Below, one piece after another: positions 45,397 to 54,554 of a DNA stretch of 64,000 nucleotides (position 1 is the first letter of the stretch; each line of letters opens with the position of its first letter). Below the pieces are notes generated by a model, which had not been told where the DNA came from, did not search any database, and saw only the letters and a program-made list of their open reading frames with translations. Source of the stretch: Paraburkholderia saeva (GTDB taxonomy: Bacteria; Pseudomonadota; Gammaproteobacteria; Burkholderiales; Burkholderiaceae); contig NZ_CAJQZC010000003.1 in NCBI RefSeq assembly GCF_907164555.1, positions 248,001-312,000 of the forward strand, in the 5' to 3' direction. The position numbers were made by a program, and so were the translations under genes.

Positions 45397-47361
45397 TCAC
45401 GCGTCGAGCCACGCGCAGACATCGGCGGTGCGCAGTTCGCGTGCGCCGAGCACGAAGCGCGCGTTCTCAGGCGCGGGCGCAGCAACGACGTCCGGGCCGA
45501 AGTTGAACGCGAACGTCACGTTGCCGCGACGGCGAACGCGCAGGCCTTCAGGCAACGTGTCGAGAGCCAGACCGGCGGCGCGTGCGGCGTCGTCGAGCAG
45601 CGCGCGGTGCAGCGCGTGATCGAACCACGCGCCCGCATAACGCACGCGTCCGCGCGACACGATCGCGGGCCAGCCGTCGTCAAAGCGCGCGAGCACTTCG
45701 GTACCGTCGCCGGGTTGAAGATGCTCGCGCCAGTGAATCGCGCTGCCTGCGACGCCATGCAGGGACGTCGCCGGTTTGAGCGTCGGACGCAGCGATTCTG
45801 CTTCCAGCACGCGTACCGGCAGCGCGGACTGCAGCAGACCAGGCGGCAGCGTCGCGGGAATCGAAAACTCCGACGTGCGCGATCCGCTGCGCGGTCCGAA
45901 CACCCACTGTGCCGAAGAATGTTCAATCGCCTGCACAAGGTCATCCGACATTACGGCGAGACTCGGAACGACCACCAGCGCGTACTGCGAAAAATCCGCG
46001 TGACGCGAAACGATGTCGACGTCGAGCGACATTTCGCGCAACGCCTGGTAGTAGTCGAACGCGAGCGTCTGGTAGTCGAACGTCTTGCCATGCCGCTGGA
46101 TCTCGAACATCCACTGCGTCTCGTAGTCGAACACGAGCGCGACCTGCGCACGCGAAGCGGGTGCGAGGCCGGACAGCACCGCAGATCCCGCGATTTCCTG
46201 CGCCGCCCGTGCAACTTCGAGGCCGCCTGGTGAGAGCTGGTTATCCGGCAGATTGAGCCCGGAATGCATCTGCTCCTGCGCATATGGACACTGACGCCAG
46301 CGGAAATACGACACCAGTTCCGCGCCGTGCGCAAACGCTTCATACGCCCACAGTCGAACCATGCCCGGCGCCGGCACCGGATTCCAGGGCGCCCAGTTTA
46401 CCGGACCGGCTTCCTGTTCCATGATCCAGAAGCGGCCCGATCCAATCGCGCGATAGCGGTCGTGATCGAAGGCGGACACATCGGGATGGCCCGTGCGCGC
46501 ATACCGCGCCTTGTCCTCGTCGGGCAGCGCGATGACTTCCGTGCGCGCAAGCGGATAGCTGTCCCATGCGGCGACATCGATCGCGTTGTTTTCCGCGAAA
46601 CGGTAGTGATCGAAGCTAGTGAAGAAACCCATGAAGTTGTGCAGCACGTCCGCGCCGGGCGCGAATGTGCGCAACACGTCGGCCTGTTCGCGATGAAAGC
46701 TCGCGACTTCATCCGACATGAAACGGCGGAAGTCGAGCAGGTGAATGGGATTCGCGTCGGTGGGCGTGAGGTTCGGCAGTTCGATCGAATCGAACGACGG
46801 ATATTCCATGCTCCAGAACACGTTGCCCCATGCGCGGTTCAGTGCGTCGACGGTTTCGTAACGGCGCGCGAGCCACGCTCTGAAACGCGTCAGCGCAGCC
46901 GTGGACCAGCTCGGTATCGTGTCGTGGCAGCCAAGCTCGTTGTCGGTCTGCCATGCGATCACCGACGGATGCCTGCCGTAACGTTGCGCCATCACCGTGA
47001 CGATACGCACGCACTCCTCGCGATAGCGTTCGCTGGACACGTCATAGTGACGACGCGAACCGAAGTTCCAGCGCGTACCATCCGCGCGCACCGGCAGGAT
47101 GTCTGGATACGCGTCGACCAGCCACTTCGGCGGCGACGCAGTGGGCGTGCCGAGAATGATCTTCAGACCCGCATCGGCGAGCGTCGCGACCGCCTTGTCG
47201 AGCCAGGCCCAGTCATATTCATGGGCACGCGGCTCCATCCGGCTCCACGCGAATTCGGCGATACGTACGTGCGAAATGCCGAGTTCGACCATCCGCTTCG
47301 CGTCGTCGGCCCACATCGATTGCGGCCATTGTTCCGGGTAATAGCAGACACCTAGCTGCAT
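45397..47361 (-). CDS. GH42 beta-galactosidase
   Basis: 654 residues from ATG 47361 (MQLGVCYYPEQWP). GH42 TIM-barrel: WQTDNELGCHDT with acid/base E142 and FWIMEQEAGPVNW with nucleophile E315, then a trimerisation domain and a C-terminal beta domain. It has no signal peptide, so it splits galactosides in the cytoplasm after uptake by the ABC importer encoded by the four genes upstream. Terminal gene of the operon. Confidence 0.94.
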   Translation of the reverse strand: MQLGVCYYPEQWPQSMWADDAKRMVELGISHVRIAEFAWSRMEPRAHEYDWAWLDKAVATLADAGLKIILGTPTASPPKWLVDAYPDILPVRADGTRWNFGSRRHYDVSSERYREECVRIVTVMAQRYGRHPSVIAWQTDNELGCHDTIPSWSTAALTRFRAWLARRYETVDALNRAWGNVFWSMEYPSFDSIELPNLTPTDANPIHLLDFRRFMSDEVASFHREQADVLRTFAPGADVLHNFMGFFTSFDHYRFAENNAIDVAAWDSYPLARTEVIALPDEDKARYARTGHPDVSAFDHDRYRAIGSGRFWIMEQEAGPVNWAPWNPVPAPGMVRLWAYEAFAHGAELVSYFRWRQCPYAQEQMHSGLNLPDNQLSPGGLEVARAAQEIAGSAVLSGLAPASRAQVALVFDYETQWMFEIQRHGKTFDYQTLAFDYYQALREMSLDVDIVSRHADFSQYALVVVPSLAVMSDDLVQAIEHSSAQWVFGPRSGSRTSEFSIPATLPPGLLQSALPVRVLEAESLRPTLKPATSLHGVAGSAIHWREHLQPGDGTEVLARFDDGWPAIVSRGRVRYAGAWFDHALHRALLDDAARAAGLALDTLPEGLRVRRRGNVTFAFNFGPDVVAAPAPENARFVLGARELRTADVCAWLDA

Positions 47362-47389
47362 CAGGATTCTCTCTGGTAAAAGTAATGGG

Positions 47390-48241
47390 TCAGCCTTTGC
47401 TTGCACCGAACGTCAGGCCTGCAACGAAATGCTTCTGCATCGCGAAGAACATCAGCACGGAAGGCATTGCGGCCAGCACGGAACCCGCCGCGACGAGATT
47501 CCACGCGGTCGTCCACTGGCCCTTGAGCGCGGCGACGCCGACGGTGATCGGCGCGGCCTCATCGCCCTGCGTGAGGCACAACGCCCAGAAGTAGTCGTTC
47601 CAGACGAACGTGAAGACAAGAATGCCGAGTGCGGCAAGCGCCGGGCGGACCAGCGGCAGGACGATGCGTGCGTAGACGGTCCACTCGCTTGCGCCTTCCA
47701 CGCGGGCGGCTTCGATCAGTTCGAACGGCAACTGCTTGATGAAGTTGCGAAGAAAAAGCGTGCAGAAGCCGGTCTGAAACGCAATGTGAAAAATCACCAG
47801 CGCCCATACGGTGTTGTAGAGGCCGACCTTGAGCGCCATGTCGCGCACGGGAATCATCAGGATCTGCACCGGCACGAAGTTGCCCGCGACGAACGCGAAC
47901 AGCACGGCCGTGTTGCCGCGAAAGCGATAGGTCGCGAGCGCGAAGCCCGCCATCGAGGCGAGCAGCATGGCGCCAAGCACCGAAGGCACCGTGATCAGCA
48001 CGCTGTTCGCAAAGTAGTGCAGCATCGGCGTCTGCGTGAGCGCGGCGCCGTAGTTGTCCCACAGCGCGAAGTGTTTCGGCCAGGTCCAGTAATCGCCTTG
48101 CGAGAGTTCTTCAGACGAGCGTATCGACGTCACGAGTACGGCGAGCATCGGCAGCAGCCAGATAAGGAGCGCGAGGGGCAGCGAGGCCTTGTATAACGCG
48201 CGGTTGAGCGGTTTCCATCGTTCGACGGGAAGCGGGTACAT
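47390..48241 (-). CDS. Carbohydrate ABC transporter permease (MalG type)
   Basis: 283 residues, six membrane helices starting at about 20; the EAA loop LIEAARVEGASEWTVYARIVLPLVRPALAALG marks the CUT1-class sugar permease. Partner of the MalF-like permease encoded 18 bases upstream. Followed by the beta-galactosidase gene 28 bases later. Confidence 0.93.
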   Translation of the reverse strand: MYPLPVERWKPLNRALYKASLPLALLIWLLPMLAVLVTSIRSSEELSQGDYWTWPKHFALWDNYGAALTQTPMLHYFANSVLITVPSVLGAMLLASMAGFALATYRFRGNTAVLFAFVAGNFVPVQILMIPVRDMALKVGLYNTVWALVIFHIAFQTGFCTLFLRNFIKQLPFELIEAARVEGASEWTVYARIVLPLVRPALAALGILVFTFVWNDYFWALCLTQGDEAAPITVGVAALKGQWTTAWNLVAAGSVLAAMPSVLMFFAMQKHFVAGLTFGASKG

Positions 48242-48259
48242 GAGGGCAGTCTCCGTAAT

Positions 48260-49165
48260 TCAGCGTTCTTCGCGCAGCATCCGGCGCAGATGGAACACGA
48301 TGTAGACCAGCATGATCGCGAACAGCACGACCGCAATCGAAGCCGAATAGCCTTCGCGGTAATACTTGATCGCCTGGTCGTACATGTAATAGGCGAGCAC
48401 GGTGGAGCTGTCGAATGGACCGCCGCCGCTCATCACCGAAATCAGGTCGAAACTGCGCAACGCGCCAATCACGGTAAGCACGACGGCCATGAACGTCGCG
48501 GGCCGCAGTTGCGGCAGGATCACGTGCCATAGCAGCCGCACGCCTTTAGCGCCTTCCATGCGGGCGGCTTCGACGACTTCCGGATTGATGGCCGTCAGCC
48601 CCGTGAGATACAGCACCATGCAATACGGTGTTTGCGGCCACAGTGCGGCAAAGACAATGCCGAACGTCACGGTGTGCGGATCGCCCAGCACGGGAATGCC
48701 ATGCCCGACGAAGAGCTTGAGCAGACCAAACGTCGGGTCGTAGAACCAGCTGAACACGAGCCCGACCACCACACCCGACAGCACGAACGGCGCGAAGAAC
48801 AGCGACTTCACAATGCGCATGCCCTTGATCTGCTGGTTCAGATACAGCGCGAACGCAAGGCCGAGCGGCGGCGCGAGCAGGAAGACGGCCAGCCAGATCA
48901 GGTTGTTCTTCAACGCGACATAGAACACGTCCGCATGAAACAGCTCGATGTAGTTCGCGAAGCCGACGAAGGTTTTCGGCGTCATGCCGTCCCAGTCGTA
49001 AAAGCTGAGCGCGACGCTGTCGATGATGGGATAGAGCACGCACAGGCTGAAGAGCGCACAGGCCGGCAGCAGGAAGAAAAACGCTGCACGGTGCTGACGT
49101 TTCAAGGTTGCAGGCGTGCGCCGGCCCCGAGCCGTCGCCAGCGGGCGGGCTGCTGAATCAGACAT
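48260..49165 (-). CDS. Carbohydrate ABC transporter permease (MalF type)
   Basis: 301 residues, six membrane helices; N-terminal FFFLLPACALFSLCVLYPI, periplasmic loop, and EAA loop VVEAARMEGAKGVRLLWHVILPQLRPATFMAV. Heterodimer partner of the MalG-type protein. A hairpin (49215-49245) separates it from the binding-protein gene. Confidence 0.93.
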   Translation of the reverse strand: MSDSAARPLATARGRRTPATLKRQHRAAFFFLLPACALFSLCVLYPIIDSVALSFYDWDGMTPKTFVGFANYIELFHADVFYVALKNNLIWLAVFLLAPPLGLAFALYLNQQIKGMRIVKSLFFAPFVLSGVVVGLVFSWFYDPTFGLLKLFVGHGIPVLGDPHTVTFGIVFAALWPQTPYCMVLYLTGLTAINPEVVEAARMEGAKGVRLLWHVILPQLRPATFMAVVLTVIGALRSFDLISVMSGGGPFDSSTVLAYYMYDQAIKYYREGYSASIAVVLFAIMLVYIVFHLRRMLREER

Positions 49166-49214
49166 TCGAGTGGCCTCGTAAAGTCCGCGGGAAATGCGGA
49201 TGAGCCTTGAATCC

Positions 49215-49245
49215 GCGCCCCGATGCGTTCACCGCACCGGGGCGC
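49215..49245 (-). promoter_or_regulatory. Intercistronic hairpin between binding-protein and permease genes
   Basis: GCGCCCCG / CGGGGCGC, perfect 8-bp stem with a 15-base loop, in the 93-bp gap. Such hairpins after sugar binding-protein genes stabilise or partly terminate mRNA so that the binding protein is made in excess. Confidence 0.55.
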
Positions 49246-49258
49246 CTGTACAGAGACG

Positions 49259-50542
49259 TTACTTCTTGTAGATACGCTTGCGGGTCGCTTCGAGTCGCGC
49301 GAGCAGCGAATCGAGTTGCGACGGATCGCTATAGAACTGCTGCATCGCCTTCATGCCTTCGTCGGCCATTTCCTTCGTCATGTCGCGGTCGTAGAACTGC
49401 GCGATGCCGCCCGTCGTGCCTGCAAGGGTCTGGAAGCCGACCTTCGAGATCGGATCATCCGGTTCCGCCGCCTTGCTGTTCGACGGCAACTGGCCCCAGC
49501 CGCGCGCGAGATCCGCGTTGATCTGCGGCGTTTCCATGAAGGCAAGCAGGCGCCGCGCGTCGGCCTTGTTCTTCGCCTTGGCCGGCACGAGCAGCACGTT
49601 GACCGGGCCGTCTTCGGCAGTCGGCACGTTCGCGTCGACGATGGGGAAGCGGAAGAAGCCGGTCTCAGGCTTCACCGACGCCGGAATGCTGGCGGAGAAG
49701 AACGTGCCCATCAGCATCATCGACGCCTTGCCGTTCACGAGGAACGGTGCGATCGAATCGAGATCGTAGGAGAGCGCGTTTTCGATGAAGTAGTGATCGT
49801 CGATCAGCGTCTTCCATGCGGTGTAGACCTTCTTCACGCGTGCGTCGGTGTACGGGATTTCGCCGGCCATCAGCTTCTGGTGGAACGCGTTGCCGTTGAT
49901 GCGCAGGTCGAGATAGTCGAACCATGCAGCGAGCGTCCAGCTGTCGCGCGCGGCGACGGCAATCGGTGCGACGCCGCTTGCCTTCAGCTTCCTGCAGGCG
50001 TCGAGAAATTCATCCCACGTTTTCGGTTCGCTCTTGATGCCGGCTTTTTCGAACAGATCCTTGCGATAGAAGAAACCGTACGCGTCGTAGCCGAGCGGCG
50101 CCGCATACTGTTTGCCCTTGTACGTCGAGGCTTCCTTCACCGAAGCGTATTGCTGGTCCCAGCCGTTCTTGCTCCAGTCGGACGAGAGGTCTTCGAGCAG
50201 GCCGCGTTGCGCGTAATACGCCATGCGTTCGCCGTCGTGCCACGAAACGACGTCAGGCGGATCGGTGGCGAGCCAGCCGCCCATCTGAACCTTGTACGCT
50301 TCCTCGGTGACGTACGTGACTTTCAGGTCGACGTCAGGGTTGGCCTTCTTGAACTTGTCGAACGCGTCCTGCCACGTCGAGCGCTGGTTGCCGCGCGCCG
50401 ACACGTTGACGTTCAGTTCGCCGGCCTGCGCGGTCACACCCGCGAAGAGCGCGGTGACCACCGCGACGGCGGCGACGGCGCTGGAAAGGCGCGTCGTGCG
50501 ACGCGCGCCGAGCCTTGTGTGATTGATGCCACTGGTTTTCAT
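49259..50542 (-). CDS. Sugar ABC transporter substrate-binding protein
   Basis: 427 residues with a signal peptide ending near AQAG (about residue 40). Cluster B type fold (PF13416/PF01547): STWQDAFDKFKKANPDVDLKV, ATDPPDVVSWHDGERMAYYA, LVNGKASMMLMGTFFS. Should bind a galactoside or oligosaccharide outside the inner membrane. Second gene of the operon after the ATPase gene. Confidence 0.92.
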   Translation of the reverse strand: MKTSGINHTRLGARRTTRLSSAVAAVAVVTALFAGVTAQAGELNVNVSARGNQRSTWQDAFDKFKKANPDVDLKVTYVTEEAYKVQMGGWLATDPPDVVSWHDGERMAYYAQRGLLEDLSSDWSKNGWDQQYASVKEASTYKGKQYAAPLGYDAYGFFYRKDLFEKAGIKSEPKTWDEFLDACRKLKASGVAPIAVAARDSWTLAAWFDYLDLRINGNAFHQKLMAGEIPYTDARVKKVYTAWKTLIDDHYFIENALSYDLDSIAPFLVNGKASMMLMGTFFSASIPASVKPETGFFRFPIVDANVPTAEDGPVNVLLVPAKAKNKADARRLLAFMETPQINADLARGWGQLPSNSKAAEPDDPISKVGFQTLAGTTGGIAQFYDRDMTKEMADEGMKAMQQFYSDPSQLDSLLARLEATRKRIYKK

Positions 50543-50608
50543 CTGCTGTCTCCTTGACTACGTTGTCTACGTTATATGTCGGCACGCACGGCGCGGCCGG
50601 TCGATCCT

Positions 50609-50626
50609 GCCGGCTCTGCGGCCGGC
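50609..50626 (-). promoter_or_regulatory. Small hairpin between ATPase and binding-protein genes
   Basis: GCCGGC-TCTGCG-GCCGGC in the 123-bp gap between the two genes; perfect but short. May be part of the leader of the binding-protein gene. Confidence 0.35.
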
Positions 50627-50665
50627 GCATGCGGTACAACTTTTAAGGCAACTCTTTTGAAACCC

Positions 50666-51814
50666 TCACGCAACCTGAAGCGCGGGCAGCGTGGAACCGC
50701 CGACCGTGCGCTCGAGCGCAATGCCATCGGCGTCGAACAGATGACACGCGTCAGCGGGAATACGCAGCGCGATGCGCTCACCAGGTTGCGTTGCCATATC
50801 GCCGGGCGCCTTGAAAACCAGTGCGCCGCCGGCGTAGTCGACGTGGATGTAACTGTGTTCGCCAAGTTGCTCCGTGAGCGTCGCCACGGCGCGAAGCGAC
50901 TGCGCTTCGCCATCGGTACGCACGTGTTCGGGGCGAATGCCGAGCGTCACCGGCTGATCGCGCACAAGGCGCGTGCCGTCGACGCAGACCGCGAGTTTTT
51001 CGTCGCCCTGTGCGAGCCTGACCACGACGCGACCCGCTTCAATCGAATCGACGCGGGCGTCGATAAAGTTCATGCGTGGCGAGCCGATGAAACCCGCAAC
51101 GAAACGCGAAGCCGGGCGATGATAAAGCTCGAGTGGTGCGCCAACCTGCGCGATGCTGCCAAAGCGCTGCGTATCCGCGCCGGCATGCAGTAGCACGATG
51201 CGATCGGCGAGCGTCATCGCCTCGACCTGATCGTGCGTGACGTACACCACGCTTGCCTGCGCGAAACGCTGATGCAGGCGCGCGATCTCGATGCGCGTCT
51301 GACCGCGCAACGCCGCATCGAGATTGGACAGTGGTTCGTCGAACAGGAACACGCCGGGTTCGCGCACGATCGCGCGGCCAATCGCCACGCGCTGACGCTG
51401 GCCGCCCGAGAGCGCTTTCGGCTGACGATCGAGCAGGGCATCGAGTTGAAGAATCCGCGCGGCCTCGCGCACCTTGCGGTCGATGACATCCTTCGGCGTT
51501 TTCGCGAGACGCAAGCCGAACGCCATGTTTTCGAACACCGTCATGTGCGGAAAGAGCGCGTAGCTCTGGAACACCATGGCGACGCCGCGCTCGGCAGAAG
51601 GGATGCCGTTCATCAGCTTGCCGCCGATATGGAGGTCGCCTTCGGTCATGTCTTCGAGACCCGCGATGATTCGCAGCAACGTGGATTTGCCGCATCCCGA
51701 TGGCCCGAGAAACACGCAGAATTCGTGTTCGCCGATATCGAGATTCAGACGCCGGATCACCGGCACATGGTTGCCGTATGACTTTTCGACCTGCGTGAGA
51801 CTGATCGCTGACAT
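50666..51814 (-). CDS. Sugar ABC transporter ATPase (UgpC/MsmK type)
   Basis: 382 residues. Walker A GPSGCGKSTLL (about 38-48), Q-loop MVFQSYALFPHMTV, signature LSGGQRQRVAIGRAIV, Walker B VFLFDEPLSNLDA, H-loop YVTHDQVEAM, then a TOBE/OB-fold domain (about 235-382). The ATPase gene comes first in the operon; a LacI operator lies 15 bases before its start and so must lie in the promoter. Confidence 0.95.
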   Translation of the reverse strand: MSAISLTQVEKSYGNHVPVIRRLNLDIGEHEFCVFLGPSGCGKSTLLRIIAGLEDMTEGDLHIGGKLMNGIPSAERGVAMVFQSYALFPHMTVFENMAFGLRLAKTPKDVIDRKVREAARILQLDALLDRQPKALSGGQRQRVAIGRAIVREPGVFLFDEPLSNLDAALRGQTRIEIARLHQRFAQASVVYVTHDQVEAMTLADRIVLLHAGADTQRFGSIAQVGAPLELYHRPASRFVAGFIGSPRMNFIDARVDSIEAGRVVVRLAQGDEKLAVCVDGTRLVRDQPVTLGIRPEHVRTDGEAQSLRAVATLTEQLGEHSYIHVDYAGGALVFKAPGDMATQPGERIALRIPADACHLFDADGIALERTVGGSTLPALQVA

Positions 51815-51828
51815 GCTCGCCTCCCGCG

Positions 51829-51844
51829 ATTTAAGCGCTTAAAT
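51829..51844. promoter_or_regulatory. LacI-family operator O1
   Basis: ATTTAAGCGCTTAAAT, a perfect 16-bp palindrome centred on CG, as LacI/GalR proteins prefer, 15 bases upstream of the ATPase start. An identical copy occurs 56 bases away. Confidence 0.85.
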
Positions 51845-51884
51845 TCCGCTGCAAAAAAATCGGCGAAGAGCTTGCGCTGTGCGC

Positions 51885-51900
51885 ATTTAAGCGCTTAAAT
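51885..51900. promoter_or_regulatory. LacI-family operator O2
   Basis: Second identical ATTTAAGCGCTTAAAT. Centre-to-centre distance 56 bp between the two sites in the divergent region of the importer operon and lacI-type gene. Both directions could be controlled. Confidence 0.85.
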
Positions 51901-52045
51901 TCGTGGCTGGGATTTGAAATCACGATGTCTGTCTCCGGAGTATTTTCATGAAACTTAACAAAGCCTGTGCCGGGCGTGCAACATCTGGTTGTCATTCCCT
52001 GAATGTGGGATTTGGTGGCATTGCGACGGCGCAGACCGGATCGCC

Positions 52046-53071
52046 ATGGTCACGTTGACCGAAGTCGCGCGTCGCGCGCGGGTCACGGCAGCGACCGTGT
52101 CGAACGTGTTGCGCAACCGTGAGAAGGTGCGTCCCGAAACGGCCGAACGTGTGCTGAGCGCGATCCGCGAACTCGGCTACCGGCCGAACCTGAATGCGCG
52201 GGCGCTGGCCGAGGGCCGTTCTTCGACGCTCGCGATGATGCTCGGGAACATCGCCAATCCGTTCTATCCGGAGTTCGTGCTCGCGGCCGAGCGCGCCGCG
52301 CGCCGCGCGGGTTATTTCCTGATGGTCTGCAACACCGACGACGACGCCGAAACCGGCCGCGCGTATCTCACGCAGGTCGCGGGCACGCTGGCCGAAGGCG
52401 TGATCGTGCTGAACACGGACATCGCGATCAACGAGCTGTGCGCTTCGGCGGCAATTGGCGCGCCGATCGTGCTGAGCCTGTGGGAGCATCCCGAGTCGCC
52501 GCCCGGGTTGCCGTGCGTCGCGGTCGATTTCGCGCGTGCCGGGGCGCTGGCTGCGACGCATCTGCTGGAACTCGGGCATCGGGAGATCGGCATGCTGGTT
52601 GGCGACGGCTGCGGCGGTTTGCAGGACGCGCGCGCGAACGGCTTTCGCGAGGTCATGCGCGCGAGCGGCATCGAACCGGACGCCGCCGCCGTGCTGCAGA
52701 TTCGCGACTCGATCGATGCGGGCTACGAGGCGTGCATCCAGTTGATGTCGAATACACCCGACCTCACGGCAATCTTCGCCACGAACGACCTGCTCGCGAT
52801 CGGCGCGATGCAGGCGCTTGCGGCGCTGGGCCGTCAGGTGCCCGAAGACGTCTCGGTGATCGGCATCACCGACATTCAGCTCGCGCATCAGGTGCGTCCG
52901 GCGCTCACGACGGTCGCGATCAACACGAGCGAGATCGCCGCGCTGTCCATCGACCTGCTGATCCAGCTGATGCAGAAGGAGCGCGTCGACGTGTCTCCTC
53001 CGATGCTGCAGGGACCGCCGCCGAAGCTGGTCGTGCGCCAGTCCACCTGCGCGCCGAAGCGGCCCGGTTGA
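52046..53071 (+). CDS. LacI-family transcriptional repressor
   Basis: 341 residues from ATG 52046, which begins at VTLTEVARRARVTAATVSNVLRN, the canonical LacI HTH (residues 2-23) with the hinge RPNLNARALAEGRSSTL. The ribose-binding-like effector domain follows (about 60-330). Divergent from the galactoside operon and flanked by the two 16-bp operators, so it likely represses that operon and possibly itself, released by a galactoside or its product. An ATG-less extension to 51989 is not used. Confidence 0.94.
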   Translation: MVTLTEVARRARVTAATVSNVLRNREKVRPETAERVLSAIRELGYRPNLNARALAEGRSSTLAMMLGNIANPFYPEFVLAAERAARRAGYFLMVCNTDDDAETGRAYLTQVAGTLAEGVIVLNTDIAINELCASAAIGAPIVLSLWEHPESPPGLPCVAVDFARAGALAATHLLELGHREIGMLVGDGCGGLQDARANGFREVMRASGIEPDAAAVLQIRDSIDAGYEACIQLMSNTPDLTAIFATNDLLAIGAMQALAALGRQVPEDVSVIGITDIQLAHQVRPALTTVAINTSEIAALSIDLLIQLMQKERVDVSPPMLQGPPPKLVVRQSTCAPKRPG

Positions 53072-53295
53072 CGCAAACCGCTCGCGAAACGGGTTCCGGC
53101 GCTGGTGTCGGGGGCGGGCCGCGTCGCCTGAATCGCCCGCCCCATAAGGCTTTGCAATTGGGCTGAAATTCAAAACAGTGATTTCGCCTTTCCGGTATTT
53201 ATCCCGAGGTATCTCTGCTCCTAAACTGGCTTCAATCGCTGCAAACAAACCGGTTTGCAGACCCAGTCAAGACAGATTATTCGGAGGTAGTTACC

Positions 53296-53616
53296 ATGAA
53301 GTCGCTCATCAAGGCTGTTGCTCTCGCTGTAGTGCTCGCTGCTCCCGTTGTTTCGTTCGCACAATCGAACAGTTCCGTAACCCGCGCTGAAGTTCGTGCC
53401 GATCTGGTCAAGCTCGAAAAAGCCGGCTACAACCCGAACGGCGATGCGATCAACTATCCGGAGAACATCCAGGCTGCCGAAGCCCGTGTTACCACGCAAA
53501 ACTTTGCTGCGCAGCATAGCGGTTACGGTCCGTCGACGAATGGCTCGTCGCAGGCGGGTGCCCGCGGTGAATTCACAGCCAGCTCGTATTCGCCGCCGGT
53601 CTATATCGCGCACTAA
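53296..53616 (+). CDS. Small secreted DUF4148 protein
   Basis: 106 residues, GGAGG 8 bases before ATG 53296. Signal peptide MKSLIKAVALAVVLAAPVVSF with cleavage after FAQ, then SVTRAEVRADLVKLEKAGYNP (DUF4148 core) and a Ser/Gly-rich C-terminus. Related to the 83-aa protein at 28643-28894 by the same core. Followed by a clear terminator; monocistronic. Function unknown. Confidence 0.88.
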   Translation: MKSLIKAVALAVVLAAPVVSFAQSNSSVTRAEVRADLVKLEKAGYNPNGDAINYPENIQAAEARVTTQNFAAQHSGYGPSTNGSSQAGARGEFTASSYSPPVYIAH

Positions 53617-53647
53617 GGCGCAGACGCTGCACCTGTCGTAAATGTAG

Positions 53648-53669
53648 AAAGCCCGCATTGGCGGGCTTT
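53648..53669 (+). terminator. Intrinsic terminator of the DUF4148 gene
   Basis: AAAGCCCGC-ATTG-GCGGGCTTT, perfect 9-bp stem, followed by CGTTCTTT. The best classical terminator in the window. Confidence 0.85.
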
Positions 53670-53902
53670 CGTTCTTTCCGGCGCAGGTGTTTCACAAGAG
53701 CGTTTCCTTGCATCATTCCCCTCGCTGCGGAGCCGCAAAAAATCCACTCGAATAAAAATAATCAGGGCTCTATCTGAATCGCTCAAGCGCGGTCAATCGC
53801 GGCCGTAAAACCGGATACAGGGTGCGCGAAGCAAAAGCGCAGACCGCGGATGAAATATGAATGCCGATAACGTGCGGCGCTAATGCTTCAGTGAGGAGAA
53901 CC

Positions 53903-54508
53903 GTGAAACGCTCGAACAAACTTTTTCTGGCTTTTGCCGCAGCGCTTCTCTTGATGTTCGCAGGCGCAATGTACGGCGCTTCTTCGCTGCAGCGCTCGCT
54001 CGGGCATTACAGCGCCGCCGTGAAGTCAACCGATGTTCAGATGCAGGTCGTGGCGCGCGTGTCGGTGATCAGCGCCGCCTTGATGCTGGCAGCCTGCACG
54101 GGTGGCCTGATCGACGCGGTCGTATTCCGGCGGCGGATCGCGCGCCTGATCGATGCAGGCGGCAAGGGCGCAGAAACCGCATTCGCATCGCCGTTCGAAG
54201 GAACCAGCGCCGATGAAATCGCCGCGCTGCGAGCCGCGCTCGTCGAGATCCAGAGCAGCCTGTCGAGTGTTGGACATCATGTGAGCCAGAACGTGGCGGC
54301 GACGTCGATAGCCGTTTCGCAGAACGTGGGCGCTCAGCCGCATCATTCGTCGCGCACGGAAGCGCAGGCTGCGTCGCTGGAAGAAACGATGGTGCGAATC
54401 GAGAAGCTGATCGCAACCGTGCGTCAGAATTCGGTCGGCGCGAAGCGCGCCTCGCTGCTTGCCGTGCGCACGTCGGGGGCTCAGGAAGAGGTTTTGCGGG
54501 CCGCGTGA
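53903..54508 (+). CDS. Truncated methyl-accepting chemotaxis-like protein
   Basis: 201 residues from GTG 53903 behind GAGGAGA (53893-53899). Two membrane helices (about 7-27 and 52-74) enclose a very short periplasmic part (about 25 residues), then a HAMP-like segment and SRTEAQAASLEETMVRIEKLIATVRQNSVGAKRASLLA, which matches the first methylation helix of chemoreceptors. The gene stops about 25 residues later, without the signalling hairpin that binds CheA/CheW. No remainder exists before the TetR gene at 54555. It cannot work as a normal receptor; it may be a decaying gene or a small membrane adaptor. Confidence 0.7.
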   Translation: MKRSNKLFLAFAAALLLMFAGAMYGASSLQRSLGHYSAAVKSTDVQMQVVARVSVISAALMLAACTGGLIDAVVFRRRIARLIDAGGKGAETAFASPFEGTSADEIAALRAALVEIQSSLSSVGHHVSQNVAATSIAVSQNVGAQPHHSSRTEAQAASLEETMVRIEKLIATVRQNSVGAKRASLLAVRTSGAQEEVLRAA

Positions 54509-54554
54509 AGAGAAAGCCTGGAGAAACGTAACGTCCGTCACGTAAAACATCGCG

